Positions 1 through 7,292 of a stretch of 14,721 bases of DNA are shown here, one piece after another. The number at the start of each line of letters is the position of its first letter. Positions within the stretch are counted from its first letter, which is position 1. The stretch comes from Acidobacteria bacterium UBA7540. Lineage in GTDB: Bacteria; Acidobacteriota; Terriglobia; UBA7540. The position numbers and the translations under genes were made by a program. The stretch is taken from the NCBI GenBank assembly GCA_002478145.1, contig DLMI01000089.1, positions 1-14,721 of the forward strand, in the 5' to 3' direction. Below the pieces are notes generated by a model that was not told the origin of the DNA, ran no database searches, and was given only the letters and a program-made list of their open reading frames with translations.

Positions 1-534
1 TCTGCCGTTTCCGAAGCTGCTGCAAACAGTTGCGCTAACAATTTGGGATGAATCGTCCTGCCTTCCCTTCCAGCCTCCAGGAGCCGAGAGGCTACATTTG
101 CAGCCTCGCGTTCCCCTTCCCTGTCGGACTCGATATACCAATCCGCGGTCGTTTGCCAGCGTGAGTGACCCAGTCTGGCCTGGATCACATTAATCGGCAC
201 ACCGGCCCGGTAGAGCATGGTTCCCGACCAGTGCCGCAGTTGGTGCCAAGTAAGGTGAGTCCCGATCTTCTCTGCGGCTTTCTTTAACCCGCAGCGAAGG
301 GCGTTCTGCTCGGTCATCGGCCGGTCTGGGTGTTTGGGATCCGCAAACACCAAGTCGTTTTCTGTGGCGTTGGGAGTTAGCGATTTGAGTTGCTGGAGCC
401 TGGAGATCTCCGCCTCGGTGAGGTAGAGAGGTTTGTTGCTGCGATGGCCTTTGGTCAGGTGCTCTTCCCCGGCGTAGCTGGCCGTGAGAAACCATACGAG
501 TTTGTCGTCGAAGTTGATGGCTCCCCCGCTGTAG
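1..534 (-). pseudogene. Tyrosine recombinase (phage-type integrase), C-terminal catalytic fragment
   Basis: Tyrosine recombinases cut and rejoin DNA through a tyrosine nucleophile. Read on the minus strand, the frame runs from about INFDDKLVWF, through a TKGHRSNKPLYLTEAE strand (the usual 'TKG..r.vpL' region), to the active-site motif WHQLRHWSGTMLY, which carries the H-x-x-R pair. Then come RLGHSRWQTT, with the second His, and ADWYIES, with the presumed nucleophilic Tyr. About 55 charged residues follow and the frame is still open at base 1, so the true C-terminus lies outside the window. The N-terminal core-binding domain and the first catalytic Arg are not found. Upstream the sequence switches to a kinase-like fragment in another frame. 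This is therefore a truncated copy, not a working integrase, unless assembly has joined unrelated pieces. The family assignment is firm; the upstream limit (about 530) is approximate. Confidence 0.75.
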
Positions 535-831
535 AATAGCCAAGTTTTCGTCCACGATCGGGAGAAGTTGTTGAGCCGACTCGAGGCAGTCGCGCGGCTC
601 CTCGACCACGCATCGGTCCAGAATGCAGTTGACAATGTGCATGTCTTGATTGTTGGGGAACATCTCCGTCAGATTGAAACCTGGCCTCTTACGGTACTCA
701 CGAGGGAGTCTAAGTCGGCCCGCTATCATGCACCATAAAAGCTTCCCAAGCATGTAGACGTCAAAATTCGTGTGTACATGCTCAAGGCGCTCGCCGAGAT
801 CAGCCCACTGAGGGATGCGGCAATCTGGTTT
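535..831 (-). pseudogene. Ser/Thr protein kinase-like domain, C-terminal fragment
   Basis: The minus-strand frame reads approximately KPDCRIPQWADLGERLEHV, then HTNFDVYMLGKLLWCMIAGR, then a loop, then MHIVNCILDRCVVEEPRDCL and SAQQLLPIVDENL. FDVYMLGKLLWCMIAGR matches the Hanks-kinase subdomain IX pattern, where SDVYSLG is usual and the Asp stabilises the catalytic loop. ILDRCVVEEPRDCLESAQQLL matches subdomain XI, where a conserved Arg precedes a 'sA.eLL' helix. The ATP-binding lobe, HRD and DFG motifs are absent because the sequence runs into the GH30 fragment on the opposite strand at about 831-834. Downstream it gives way to the integrase fragment at about 535. There is no start signal or complete fold, so it should be inactive. 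Recognition rests on pattern alone, and the boundaries are good to about 15 bases. Confidence 0.6.
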
Positions 832-833
832 AT

Positions 834-1484
834 ATGGATGAAACCCAGGTTTATCAGACGATCGAGGGATTTGGAGCGGCTACCACCGACTCTGCGATGT
901 ATCTCCTGAACGAGGTGGCAAACCCCAAGCAGCTCACCACGGCCATGAGCAACTTGTTCACTCGCCAAGGCGGCGGCATCGGGCTCAGCTTCCTTCGCAA
1001 CCCCATGGGCGCCTCAGACTTGGCGCGGTCGGTGTATTCCTTTGATGACAACGGGGGCCAGCCCGATCCCACCCTGGCGAATTTTTCGATTGCGCACGAC
1101 CAGGCGGATATTATTCCGCTCATCCTCCAGGCCAAGGCGCTCAACCCGCAACTCGAGATCATGGCCAATCCCTGGAGCCCTCCGGGCTGGATGAAGGACT
1201 CGGGTTCCATGATTGGTGGATCGCTGTTATCCAGCATGTACGCTCCCTTTGCGAATTATTTCGTCAAATACGTCCAAGCGTACGCGCAGGCAGGCATTAA
1301 CATCACAAGCGCACGGTCCTGCGCTCGAAGTCCATTCAAATTTCCTCCGACAAATTCGCGGAGCTTGAAAGTAGAAATGGGACGCTCCGAGCGCAAAAAC
1401 CTCACAGACCTTTTCCCGGACGACAGCAGGGTACCCGCCTTCCCGGCAACCTCCTGCAAACGGACTGAAACCAGCAGAGAATAG
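834..1484 (+). pseudogene. GH30-family glycosidase, N-terminal fragment (truncated)
   Basis: Residues 1 to about 158 resemble the N-terminal part of GH30 enzymes (glucosylceramidase, beta-xylosidase and related retaining hydrolases). The strand QTIEGFGAATTDSAMYLLNE is the family's 'iqGFGaafTDs' opening. GLSFLRNPMGASDLA corresponds to the 'lRvpiGasDfs' strand. IMANPWSPPGWMKDSGSM is the characteristic 'WSPPgWMK' strand, and YFVKYVQAYAQAGINI leads to where 'VQNEP', carrying the acid/base Glu, should follow. Instead the similarity stops near 1308 and the frame runs on into low-quality sequence to a stop at 1484. Both catalytic glutamates and more than half of the usual 450-500 residues are missing, so it cannot be an active hydrolase. 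The ATG at 834 is an internal Met at the junction; no ribosome-binding site or signal peptide is visible. Confidence 0.7.
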
Positions 1485-1530
1485 CCTTGCGCCAGGCTTT
1501 TATGTTAATCTTACGCAGACGTTTAGTTCT

Positions 1531-1547
1531 AGCGAAGCGCTTTCACT
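1531..1547. promoter_or_regulatory. Putative LacI-family operator O1, upstream of the LacI gene
   Basis: The core AAGCGCTT (1535-1542) is an 8-base palindrome inside AAGCGCTTTCA (1535-1545). The 11-base word recurs before the minus-strand TPR gene and, inverted, at the right-edge promoter. The core sits about 47 bases before the repressor ATG, a typical place for autoregulation. AAGCGCTT-centred palindromes are common for LacI/GalR proteins that place a hinge helix at a central CpG. The binding protein is inferred. Confidence 0.6.
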
Positions 1548-1589
1548 TTTCGCCTATGATCATCCCCTGTTGCGAGGTCCGAATCCCAC

Positions 1590-2588
1590 ATGAAACTGGA
1601 AGATGTCGCCAAGCGAGCCAAGGTTTCCGTTGCTACGGTTTCTCGCGCCCTTAACGAAACCGGTCCGGTTAGGAATACTACCAAAGCGCGTGTCCTGAAA
1701 GTGGTTCAGGATCTCAAGTATCATCCCAATATCCACGCTCGAACCTTAGCGGGCGGCAGAAGCCGCACCTTGGGTATGATCGTCTCCAATCTGGAGAACC
1801 CGTTTTTCCTGGACATTTTCCGGAGTCTGGAATCGGAAGCGCGCCGCCATGCTTACGAGGTGGTGGTGGCCAACACCGACTACAACCCACGTCGGCTGGT
1901 AAACAGTGTGCACTTGATGCTGGGCCGTCGTGTGGCGGGGCTGGCGGTCATTGTCTCCGAAATGGAGCCAGCCCTCATGCAGGAGCTCATCGAGTCAAAC
2001 CTTCCCATTGTCTTTTACGACGTGGGGACGCCGGCGAAGAACATTTCGAACATCCGGGTGAATTATCAAAAGGGAATTCAAAAGACCGTGGAATACCTGT
2101 ACTCGCTCGGGCACCGGCACATGGCCTTTGTGGGCCACCACACCAGCTTGGAGCCGCTCCTTGACCGCAAAGTTTCCTTCGTGGAAACGATGAAGCGTCA
2201 TGCCGGAGCCGTGGAGTTCACCACCGTCGCAGACCGGGACGAACCCGCAGGAGGAGAGCAGGCGACGCGGACCCTGCTGGCCACTGGCTTCAGGCCCACG
2301 GCGATCATCTGCGTGAACGATTACATGGCCCTGGGAGTACTGAAGGCACTTCGGGAAAGTGGCTTGCGGGTTCCCGAGGACGTGTCCGTGACCGGCTACG
2401 ATAACATCAGTCTCTCCGGGTACGCCTGTCCGGCTCTCACCACGGTCAATATCCCTCGGGAGAAGATTGGACGCCTGTCGTTCGAAGCTCTCGTTCCACC
2501 CGAAGGTGGGCAGGTGCAGGGCCGCGGCTTCTTGATCGACCCGGAAGTGGTCATCCGCGAGTCCACCGGGCCACCGCCGCTTAACTAA
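1590..2588 (+). CDS. LacI/GalR-family transcriptional regulator
   Basis: This is a full-length (332 aa) cytoplasmic sugar-responsive repressor. Residues 1-50 form the LacI helix-turn-helix: LEDVAKRAKVSVATVSRALN matches the family signature closely. The hinge region NIHARTLAGG follows at about 48-57. The periplasmic-binding-protein-like effector and dimerisation domain runs from SRTLGMIVSNLENPFF to the end, with the usual ICVNDYMALGVLKALRE and PEDVSVTGYDNISLS strands near residues 235-275. The start is ATG 1590, with a weak GAGG at 1574-1577, and the HTH begins at residue 3 as expected. An operator-like palindrome lies about 50 bases upstream, so autoregulation is likely. The effector cannot be read from sequence. 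The surrounding GH51, GH127-like and GH30 genes suggest arabinose or an arabino-oligosaccharide, which is an inference from context. Confidence 0.95.
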   Translation: MKLEDVAKRAKVSVATVSRALNETGPVRNTTKARVLKVVQDLKYHPNIHARTLAGGRSRTLGMIVSNLENPFFLDIFRSLESEARRHAYEVVVANTDYNPRRLVNSVHLMLGRRVAGLAVIVSEMEPALMQELIESNLPIVFYDVGTPAKNISNIRVNYQKGIQKTVEYLYSLGHRHMAFVGHHTSLEPLLDRKVSFVETMKRHAGAVEFTTVADRDEPAGGEQATRTLLATGFRPTAIICVNDYMALGVLKALRESGLRVPEDVSVTGYDNISLSGYACPALTTVNIPREKIGRLSFEALVPPEGGQVQGRGFLIDPEVVIRESTGPPPLN

Positions 2589-2689
2589 CCCCGCTGCGCA
2601 CCGCAAGGATCCTTCGAATATAAGGCCGCACGGTTTCTCTGCCTGCATCCCTGTGGCACTAATGGCGAACTTCATCGCGTGGCGCGAAG

Positions 2690-2738
2690 AAAAACAGATC
2701 TTTCTCCCGCAGGGCGGGATCAGGATGACATGACATTC
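2690..2738. repeat. Possible dispersed intergenic repeat with hairpin
   Basis: The segment contains a perfect hairpin, TCCCGC (2705-2710), loop AGG, GCGGGA (2714-2719), flanked by CAGATC and CAGGATGACA. From memory this layout resembles an intergenic repeat common in Acidobacteriota and some other phyla, with a cagatcctt...aggatgaca outline. Only one copy is in the window, so repetition cannot be shown here. It has no T-tract, so it is not a standard intrinsic terminator. Confidence 0.3.
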
Positions 2739-2770
2739 TGAGATTCCCCATGTAACCAGAAGCACGCTCA

Positions 2771-2782
2771 CCAAGCGCTTGG
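2771..2782. promoter_or_regulatory. Putative LacI-family operator O2 (perfect 12-base palindrome)
   Basis: CCAAGCGCTTGG is perfectly self-complementary and shares the core AAGCGCTT with the other three sites, but its flanks differ (no TTTCA). It lies downstream of the LacI gene and about 500 bases before the TPR start, so it could control the TPR-VWFA-BNR run or serve as an auxiliary site. Its role is inferred from the shared core alone. Confidence 0.5.
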
Positions 2783-3011
2783 CGCTACAGCGCTCGGCCA
2801 GGTGACGGGCGGGAATTTGCAGTAACAGCACTACTCCCTACCTCCTCCCGCCGCGGCGCAAGGGGAGGCCCGCGCCGGCGCGCTGAGTGCGGTTTCTGAT
2901 TCCGAGGGTGCAGGGGGATGGGTCAATGCGAGATCGGCGATCCTGCGGCATCCTGGAAGCTGATTTTCTCGATCCAGCCCCACGACCGCCCGGGAACGAC
3001 ACTAAAGTTTT

Positions 3012-3190
3012 TGGCACGGACAGCTCGAGCAGGTGCTGCGAATGGACTATAATTCATTCACCGATGACTATCCCTACAGCGTACTCCTTGCGCGACTGGG
3101 AGAACGCGAGGAATCGGCCAAAGAAATCAAAATCGCGCAGCAGTTGCAACAGGAGCAACCGAATTCTAGCTGCCGAACCCGCAGTAACAC
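3012..3190 (+). pseudogene. Remnant of the C-terminal end of a TPR protein
   Basis: Just after an in-frame TAA near 3003, the frame reads about 50 residues, including GQLEQVLRMDYNSFTDDYPY, SVLLARLGEREESAKEIKIA and QQLQQEQPNSS. This alternating small/aromatic pattern followed by a charged Gln-rich helix is what the last repeat and tail of a bacterial TPR protein look like. It is in frame with the TPR gene that follows, and translation from a GTG at 3033 would fuse them. However, about 30 residues of non-repetitive sequence and a fresh signal peptide lie between, so I treat it as debris of a separate, older TPR gene. Assignment is by pattern only. Confidence 0.4.
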
Positions 3191-3281
3191 GCCTGACCTG
3201 CCGATGGATGGACATGAAACAAAAGTAAGGAGGCTGCAAGCCCTTTATGTGGGAGGCCGCTGCCAGCGGGAACAGATTTCG

Positions 3282-4970
3282 ATGGCTGATCGCTCCCCCC
3301 GCACGACGAAACAGCCTGCACACCGAGGTCTGCGTGCGCCAGCGCGACCGCTTCCCCGTCAACATGTCTTATCACTATTTTGCAGCTTGATTTTTTGTGC
3401 GGCTTTCCTTTTCTCCTGGCAGGCGGCAGCTCAGCAGCCATCACCCAAGCCGGCAGACTTGCACTTCGAGCAAGGGATGGGAATGTTAAAAAGGCGGAAT
3501 TGGCAAGCCGCTGCCGATGAGTTCCGAATGGTAATCAAGATTGACCCGCAGCGGGCACAGGCCCATCACGGGCTGGGGCTGGCCCTGGCGAGGCAGGGTA
3601 AGCCCCAGGAGGCTCTGGCGGAATACCGCCGCTCGCTAGAAATCGATCCGGCCTATGCCGAAGCGCACTACAACTTGGGCATGGCATTGGGGGAAGGGGG
3701 AGATCCGCAGCAAGCGATGACCGAGCTTGCCAAAGCTGTGGAGCTCAAGCCGGATTTCGAGCCCGCGCGCTTGGCCCTGGGCCTTCTCTGGCATCACGCG
3801 GGAGAGTTAGAAAAGGCGGCCGATCAATACCAGGCAATTCTGAAGGTCAACCCCCGAAACGTGGAGGCTCACAACTGGCTCGGCGTCGTGTACGAGCAAA
3901 AAAACGAGCCTCTGCCGGCCATCCACGAGTTTGAACGGGCCATTGCTCTGAAGCCAGATTACGTGCGGGCCCACAACAACCTGGCTTCGGTGCTGATCAG
4001 GACAGGGGAACTGGACAAGGCCCTGGAAGTTTACCAAAAGGCACTCAAGCTGCGGCCTCGCGACCCCTCGCTCAACATGAACCTGGCCATGGCCTTGCGG
4101 ATGAAAGGTGACCAAGCGGGCGCGCAGCGATATTTGAAGATTGTGACCACCCTCGAACCCGACAACGAGCAGGCGCAGTATTACCTCGCAGATGTACTAA
4201 GACAGAGGGGTGATTTAGAAGGCGCAGTCCGCGCCTTTGAGAAGGCGCTTCGGCTTCGACCTGACCTCCAGGAGGGTTACTACAGTCTGGGGTCGACTTT
4301 GAAGCAACTGGCGGCCACGCGACGCGCTTCACGAGAATCTTCGCCGCGCGAAGCGCTAGGCTCCGCGGAGGAGCTATACAAACAAGGCCTCGCGGCGCTC
4401 GGAACGGGAGACCTTCCGGGGGCGCAGGAGAAACTCACGGCGGCACTCCAGCTTGACGCGAATTATGTTCAAGCTCAGAACCTCTTCGGTTTTGTGCTAG
4501 GTCAGCAGGGTGACCTGGCTGGGGCACTCGACCATCTGAATCGCGCAATTCAGTTAGATCCGAAATTCGCCGAAGCACACTACAACCTGGGAGCGGCTCT
4601 CTGGTTTGGTGGACAAAGAGCGAAGGCCTCGGCAGAGCTGAAAGGGGCGGCTCATCTCGATCCGGCTTTCCTGCAGGCGTATCTGTTCCTGGGGATGGCG
4701 TTGAGCGAGAGCGGTGAGTTCGCGACCGCGCTGGATAGCTTGAGCTGTGCCCTCTCGCTGAACCCCAATCTTTTTCCCGCTTATGTTGATCAGGGTATTG
4801 TTCTGCTCAGGCTGGGCCGGCTGCGTGACGGGCTCGCCGAGCGTGACCAGGGCGAGTCCGACCCGCTGGCCGGGCGACAGTCTTTCACGTATGGATTCGC
4901 GGGAAGACCTGTCTCCCGCAGCCAGTTTTGGCCTCCTTGGCCTCCTGCGCGCTTTCCGGAAATGCGCTAG
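3282..4970 (+). CDS. Secreted tetratricopeptide-repeat protein
   Basis: This 562-residue protein consists almost wholly of 34-residue TPR units. TPR solenoids mediate protein-protein contacts; no enzymatic domain is present. From ATG 3282 it begins with a basic stretch, then the hydrophobic LSLFCSLIFCAAFLFSW and AAAQQ, a plausible Sec signal peptide with cleavage after Ala. About 13 repeats follow with good consensus, for example AQAHHGLGLALARQGKPQEA, AEAHYNLGMALGEGGDPQQA and AEAHYNLGAALWFGGQRAKA. A non-TPR spacer rich in Arg/Ser separates repeats 9 and 10. The last repeat breaks off at about LRLGRLRDGLAE (near 4840) and the remaining 40 residues look unlike a TPR, suggesting a frameshift or truncation. 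A longer version from GTG 3033 is possible but would bury the signal peptide. It is immediately followed by the VWFA-related gene (6-base gap), so co-transcription is likely. Confidence 0.8.
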   Translation: MADRSPRTTKQPAHRGLRAPARPLPRQHVLSLFCSLIFCAAFLFSWQAAAQQPSPKPADLHFEQGMGMLKRRNWQAAADEFRMVIKIDPQRAQAHHGLGLALARQGKPQEALAEYRRSLEIDPAYAEAHYNLGMALGEGGDPQQAMTELAKAVELKPDFEPARLALGLLWHHAGELEKAADQYQAILKVNPRNVEAHNWLGVVYEQKNEPLPAIHEFERAIALKPDYVRAHNNLASVLIRTGELDKALEVYQKALKLRPRDPSLNMNLAMALRMKGDQAGAQRYLKIVTTLEPDNEQAQYYLADVLRQRGDLEGAVRAFEKALRLRPDLQEGYYSLGSTLKQLAATRRASRESSPREALGSAEELYKQGLAALGTGDLPGAQEKLTAALQLDANYVQAQNLFGFVLGQQGDLAGALDHLNRAIQLDPKFAEAHYNLGAALWFGGQRAKASAELKGAAHLDPAFLQAYLFLGMALSESGEFATALDSLSCALSLNPNLFPAYVDQGIVLLRLGRLRDGLAERDQGESDPLAGRQSFTYGFAGRPVSRSQFWPPWPPARFPEMR

Positions 4971-4976
4971 CGGCAT

Positions 4977-7247
4977 ATGATGGAAGGTGGAGGCGGACTG
5001 GCAATGAGCGGTTCCAGCGGAGGCTGCCTTCATTCCACGCCAGCGGTCACTGTGACCGGTGTCATCGAGGCCATCGTGTCAGCGGCTGCCGGGCGGTTAC
5101 AGATCGTCCGGTGCTCCGTTCGTAGCGGATTCCTTCTCATCTTCATATTCGGAGTGGCGCCCCTCTTCGCGCAGGCCCCGGAGCATCCCAACCCGCAAGG
5201 GGTCATCCGCATCACGGTCAACTTAGTGCAGGTTGATGCGGTGGTTACCGATTCAAAGGGGCGCCCGGTTACAAATCTCCGGCCCGAGGACTTCGAGATC
5301 CTCGAGGACGGGCGCCCGCAGACCATCACGAACTTCTCTTACATTTCCGTAACCGGGCGATGTCGAGGGGAGAGTGCCGCTCAGCCACCGCCGCCTGGCG
5401 TCCCCAGCGTTCCCCCGGCGCGGCTGCGGCCCGAGCAAGTCCGCCGCACTATCGCCATTGTGGTGGATGATTTTCACATCCGGTTTGGGAACATCGTCTA
5501 CGCTCGCCACGCCCTGAAAAAGTTTGTCGATGAAGACGTTCAACCCGGCGACCTCGTGGCGATCCTGCGCACCTCCGGCGGCCTCGGTGTACTCCAACAA
5601 TTCACGAACGACAAGCGTCTACTTTACGCGGCCATCGACCGCATCTGCTACGTCGTCGATTCACCTTGCGGCCTTTTTGGTCTGCAATCAGACTTGCCGC
5701 TGCCCCTGCGCCGGTACTGCGACCAGATCACGAACGCTGCCACCTTCAACGCGCTGGACTACGTCGTGAGAGGACTACGCGACCTCCCTGGCCGCAAGGC
5801 GCTTATCCTGGCCTCCGACGAGATTCTTCCGCCGCCTCGTGAACCAACCGTCCAACAGAGGAGGCCAGTGCCGGGTAACCCTGGCGATCGCTCCTCGAGG
5901 GACAATATTTCCGTCCCGCGGGGTGAAGAAACGCCGGTGCAGAGGATGCAAGAGCTGGTTGACCTTGCCAATCGCTCCTCCACGGTCATCTACACGATCG
6001 ACACGAGGGGTTTGCCCACCCTTCAGTTGAGCGCGGCTGACGACTTGACAGGACTTCAGCCGATCGAAGGGGGCCCTCCCAGTGTTGGACCCCAGCCATC
6101 CCAAGTCGCGAGCGCGCTAATGAACCGCATCGGGGAGTATCTCGGATCAATGGGGGCCATGGCTTACCTGGCGAACCAAACCGGCGGAATTTTCGTTCAT
6201 GACAACAATGATCTGGCAGGCGGAATGCGCGAGGTCATGGACGACCTGGGCGGATATTATCTGATAGGCTTTAAGCCGCCCGCCGATACCTTCAAGGCGG
6301 GCAAAAAGTGGGCCGGCTATCATCGCCTCCAGGTGAAGGTCAAAGTCCCGGGCCTGCGCGTCCGCTCGCGCTCGGGCTTTTACGGGATTCCGGACGAAGA
6401 GACGCGGCCCGCCTACCGTACCCGCGACGAGCAATTAAGGGCCGCCCTCACTTCGCCCTTCGGTACATGGGGAGTACACGTCCAGCTTGCTTCGCAGTTT
6501 GTGAACGAAGGACGCAATGACTCCCTCGTGCGTCTGTGGCTGCACATTGATGCGCGCGACCTGACGCTCCAGGATGGCCCGGATGGGACGAAGAAGGGCG
6601 CGATCGACATAGTCGGCGCCGCCTTCGGTGATAACGGGGCGCCAGTCTCCGGTTTGGACCGCACGTTCCGGGTCTCCTTCCAGCCCTCGCAGCTCGACGC
6701 GCTGCGGAAGTGGGGCGTGAACTACCGTATGGACGTTCCCATCAAGGACCCGGGTGCTTATCAGTTGCGGGTGGCGGTGGGTGATTCAATCTCCCAAAGT
6801 GATTCAATCTCGCCAAGGGTAGGCTCCGCCAGCCACTTCACCGAGATCCCGGATTTGCGGCGGGGCAGGCTGACCCTGTCGGGCATCGTCCTCAACCCCG
6901 ACACCCTGGGCGACAAAGGGCCGGCAGTGCGGCGATTCCAGGTTGGCGACCGGGTGAGCTATGAACTCGAAATCTACAATGCTCGCCGAGGCACGGCCGG
7001 GAAGCCTCCCGACTTGGAGAGCACAATTCAGATCCTCCTCGACGGGCACTTGGTGTCTACGCAGAACCCCGGAGCGATCAGTCAGGTTCCGTGGGACTCG
7101 CGGCGCCTGGTGATGTCGGGCGAGTTGACGCTCGGTCCGGACATGCTTCCAGGCGACTACGCGCTCCAGGTAACCGTCACCGACAAGCTGGCAGCCCGCC
7201 AGTATTCAGTCGCTAGCCAGTGGATTGACTTTGAGATCGTGCAGTGA
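4977..7247 (+). CDS. VWFA-related domain protein (acidobacterial type), secreted
   Basis: This exported protein of up to 756 residues belongs to the acidobacterial VWFA-related family. A signal sequence (SGFLLIFIFGVAPLFAQ) is followed by the family's leading strand VNLVQVDAVVTDSKGRPV and the segment LRPEDFEILEDGRPQTITNF. The Rossmann-like VWA core starts at RRTIAIVVDDFHIRFGN (about residues 157-173) and continues through KALILASDE and VIYTIDTRGL to YYLIGFKPPAD and RSRSGFYG (about 470). The MIDAS-type DxSxS is not present: the site reads DDFHIRF, so metal-dependent binding is uncertain. The C-terminal 270 residues look like beta-rich domains. Start choice is open. ATG 4977 is nearly coupled to the TPR stop. 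ATG 5004 has a GGTGGAGG upstream. GTG 5076 has GAGG 6-7 bases before it and would give a normal-length signal peptide. An 18-base tandem duplication lies at 6781-6816. The function in this family is unknown. Confidence 0.9.
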   Translation: MMEGGGGLAMSGSSGGCLHSTPAVTVTGVIEAIVSAAAGRLQIVRCSVRSGFLLIFIFGVAPLFAQAPEHPNPQGVIRITVNLVQVDAVVTDSKGRPVTNLRPEDFEILEDGRPQTITNFSYISVTGRCRGESAAQPPPPGVPSVPPARLRPEQVRRTIAIVVDDFHIRFGNIVYARHALKKFVDEDVQPGDLVAILRTSGGLGVLQQFTNDKRLLYAAIDRICYVVDSPCGLFGLQSDLPLPLRRYCDQITNAATFNALDYVVRGLRDLPGRKALILASDEILPPPREPTVQQRRPVPGNPGDRSSRDNISVPRGEETPVQRMQELVDLANRSSTVIYTIDTRGLPTLQLSAADDLTGLQPIEGGPPSVGPQPSQVASALMNRIGEYLGSMGAMAYLANQTGGIFVHDNNDLAGGMREVMDDLGGYYLIGFKPPADTFKAGKKWAGYHRLQVKVKVPGLRVRSRSGFYGIPDEETRPAYRTRDEQLRAALTSPFGTWGVHVQLASQFVNEGRNDSLVRLWLHIDARDLTLQDGPDGTKKGAIDIVGAAFGDNGAPVSGLDRTFRVSFQPSQLDALRKWGVNYRMDVPIKDPGAYQLRVAVGDSISQSDSISPRVGSASHFTEIPDLRRGRLTLSGIVLNPDTLGDKGPAVRRFQVGDRVSYELEIYNARRGTAGKPPDLESTIQILLDGHLVSTQNPGAISQVPWDSRRLVMSGELTLGPDMLPGDYALQVTVTDKLAARQYSVASQWIDFEIVQ
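6781..6816 (+). repeat. 18-base tandem duplication inside the VWFA-related gene
   Basis: GTGATTCAATCTC occurs at 6781-6793 and again at 6799-6811, giving two adjacent 18-base units that encode DSISQS and DSISPR. The frame is kept. It is probably a recent slippage duplication in a surface loop. Confidence 0.75.
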
Positions 7248-7292
7248 AAACGGCCGCCTGTCCCATCCGGCCAGCGGAGAAAGGGGGAGATC

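Larger units (their letters stand above)
2589..3011. other. Intergenic region between the LacI gene and the TPR operon
   Basis: No convincing gene is seen on either strand. The region holds a hairpin-containing segment resembling a dispersed intergenic repeat (about 2690-2738), a perfect operator-like palindrome (2771-2782) and a GC-rich inverted repeat (CCTCCC at 2844-2849, GGGAGG at 2863-2868). A 2887-3011 stretch is open in more than one frame but I recognise no family in it. I found no clear sigma70-type promoter for the downstream operon. Confidence 0.5.

Noticed and set aside
1309..1470. Open plus-strand frame after the GH30 break, reading HKRTVLRSKSIQISSDKF onwards
   Set aside because: No family recognised, no start or ribosome-binding site; too short to call.
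1995..2831. Minus-strand open frame (278 codons) opposite the LacI gene
   Set aside because: It is antisense to a well-supported LacI repressor, with no family features.
2844..2868. GC-rich inverted repeat CCTCCC / GGGAGG after the LacI gene
   Set aside because: A 13-base loop, no T-tract and a very GC-rich setting make it weak as a terminator.
4348..4357. AAGCGCT near-matches to the operator word at 4351-4357 and 8357-8363
   Set aside because: Both lie inside coding sequence, lack the full AAGCGCTT core, and fit ordinary codon use.
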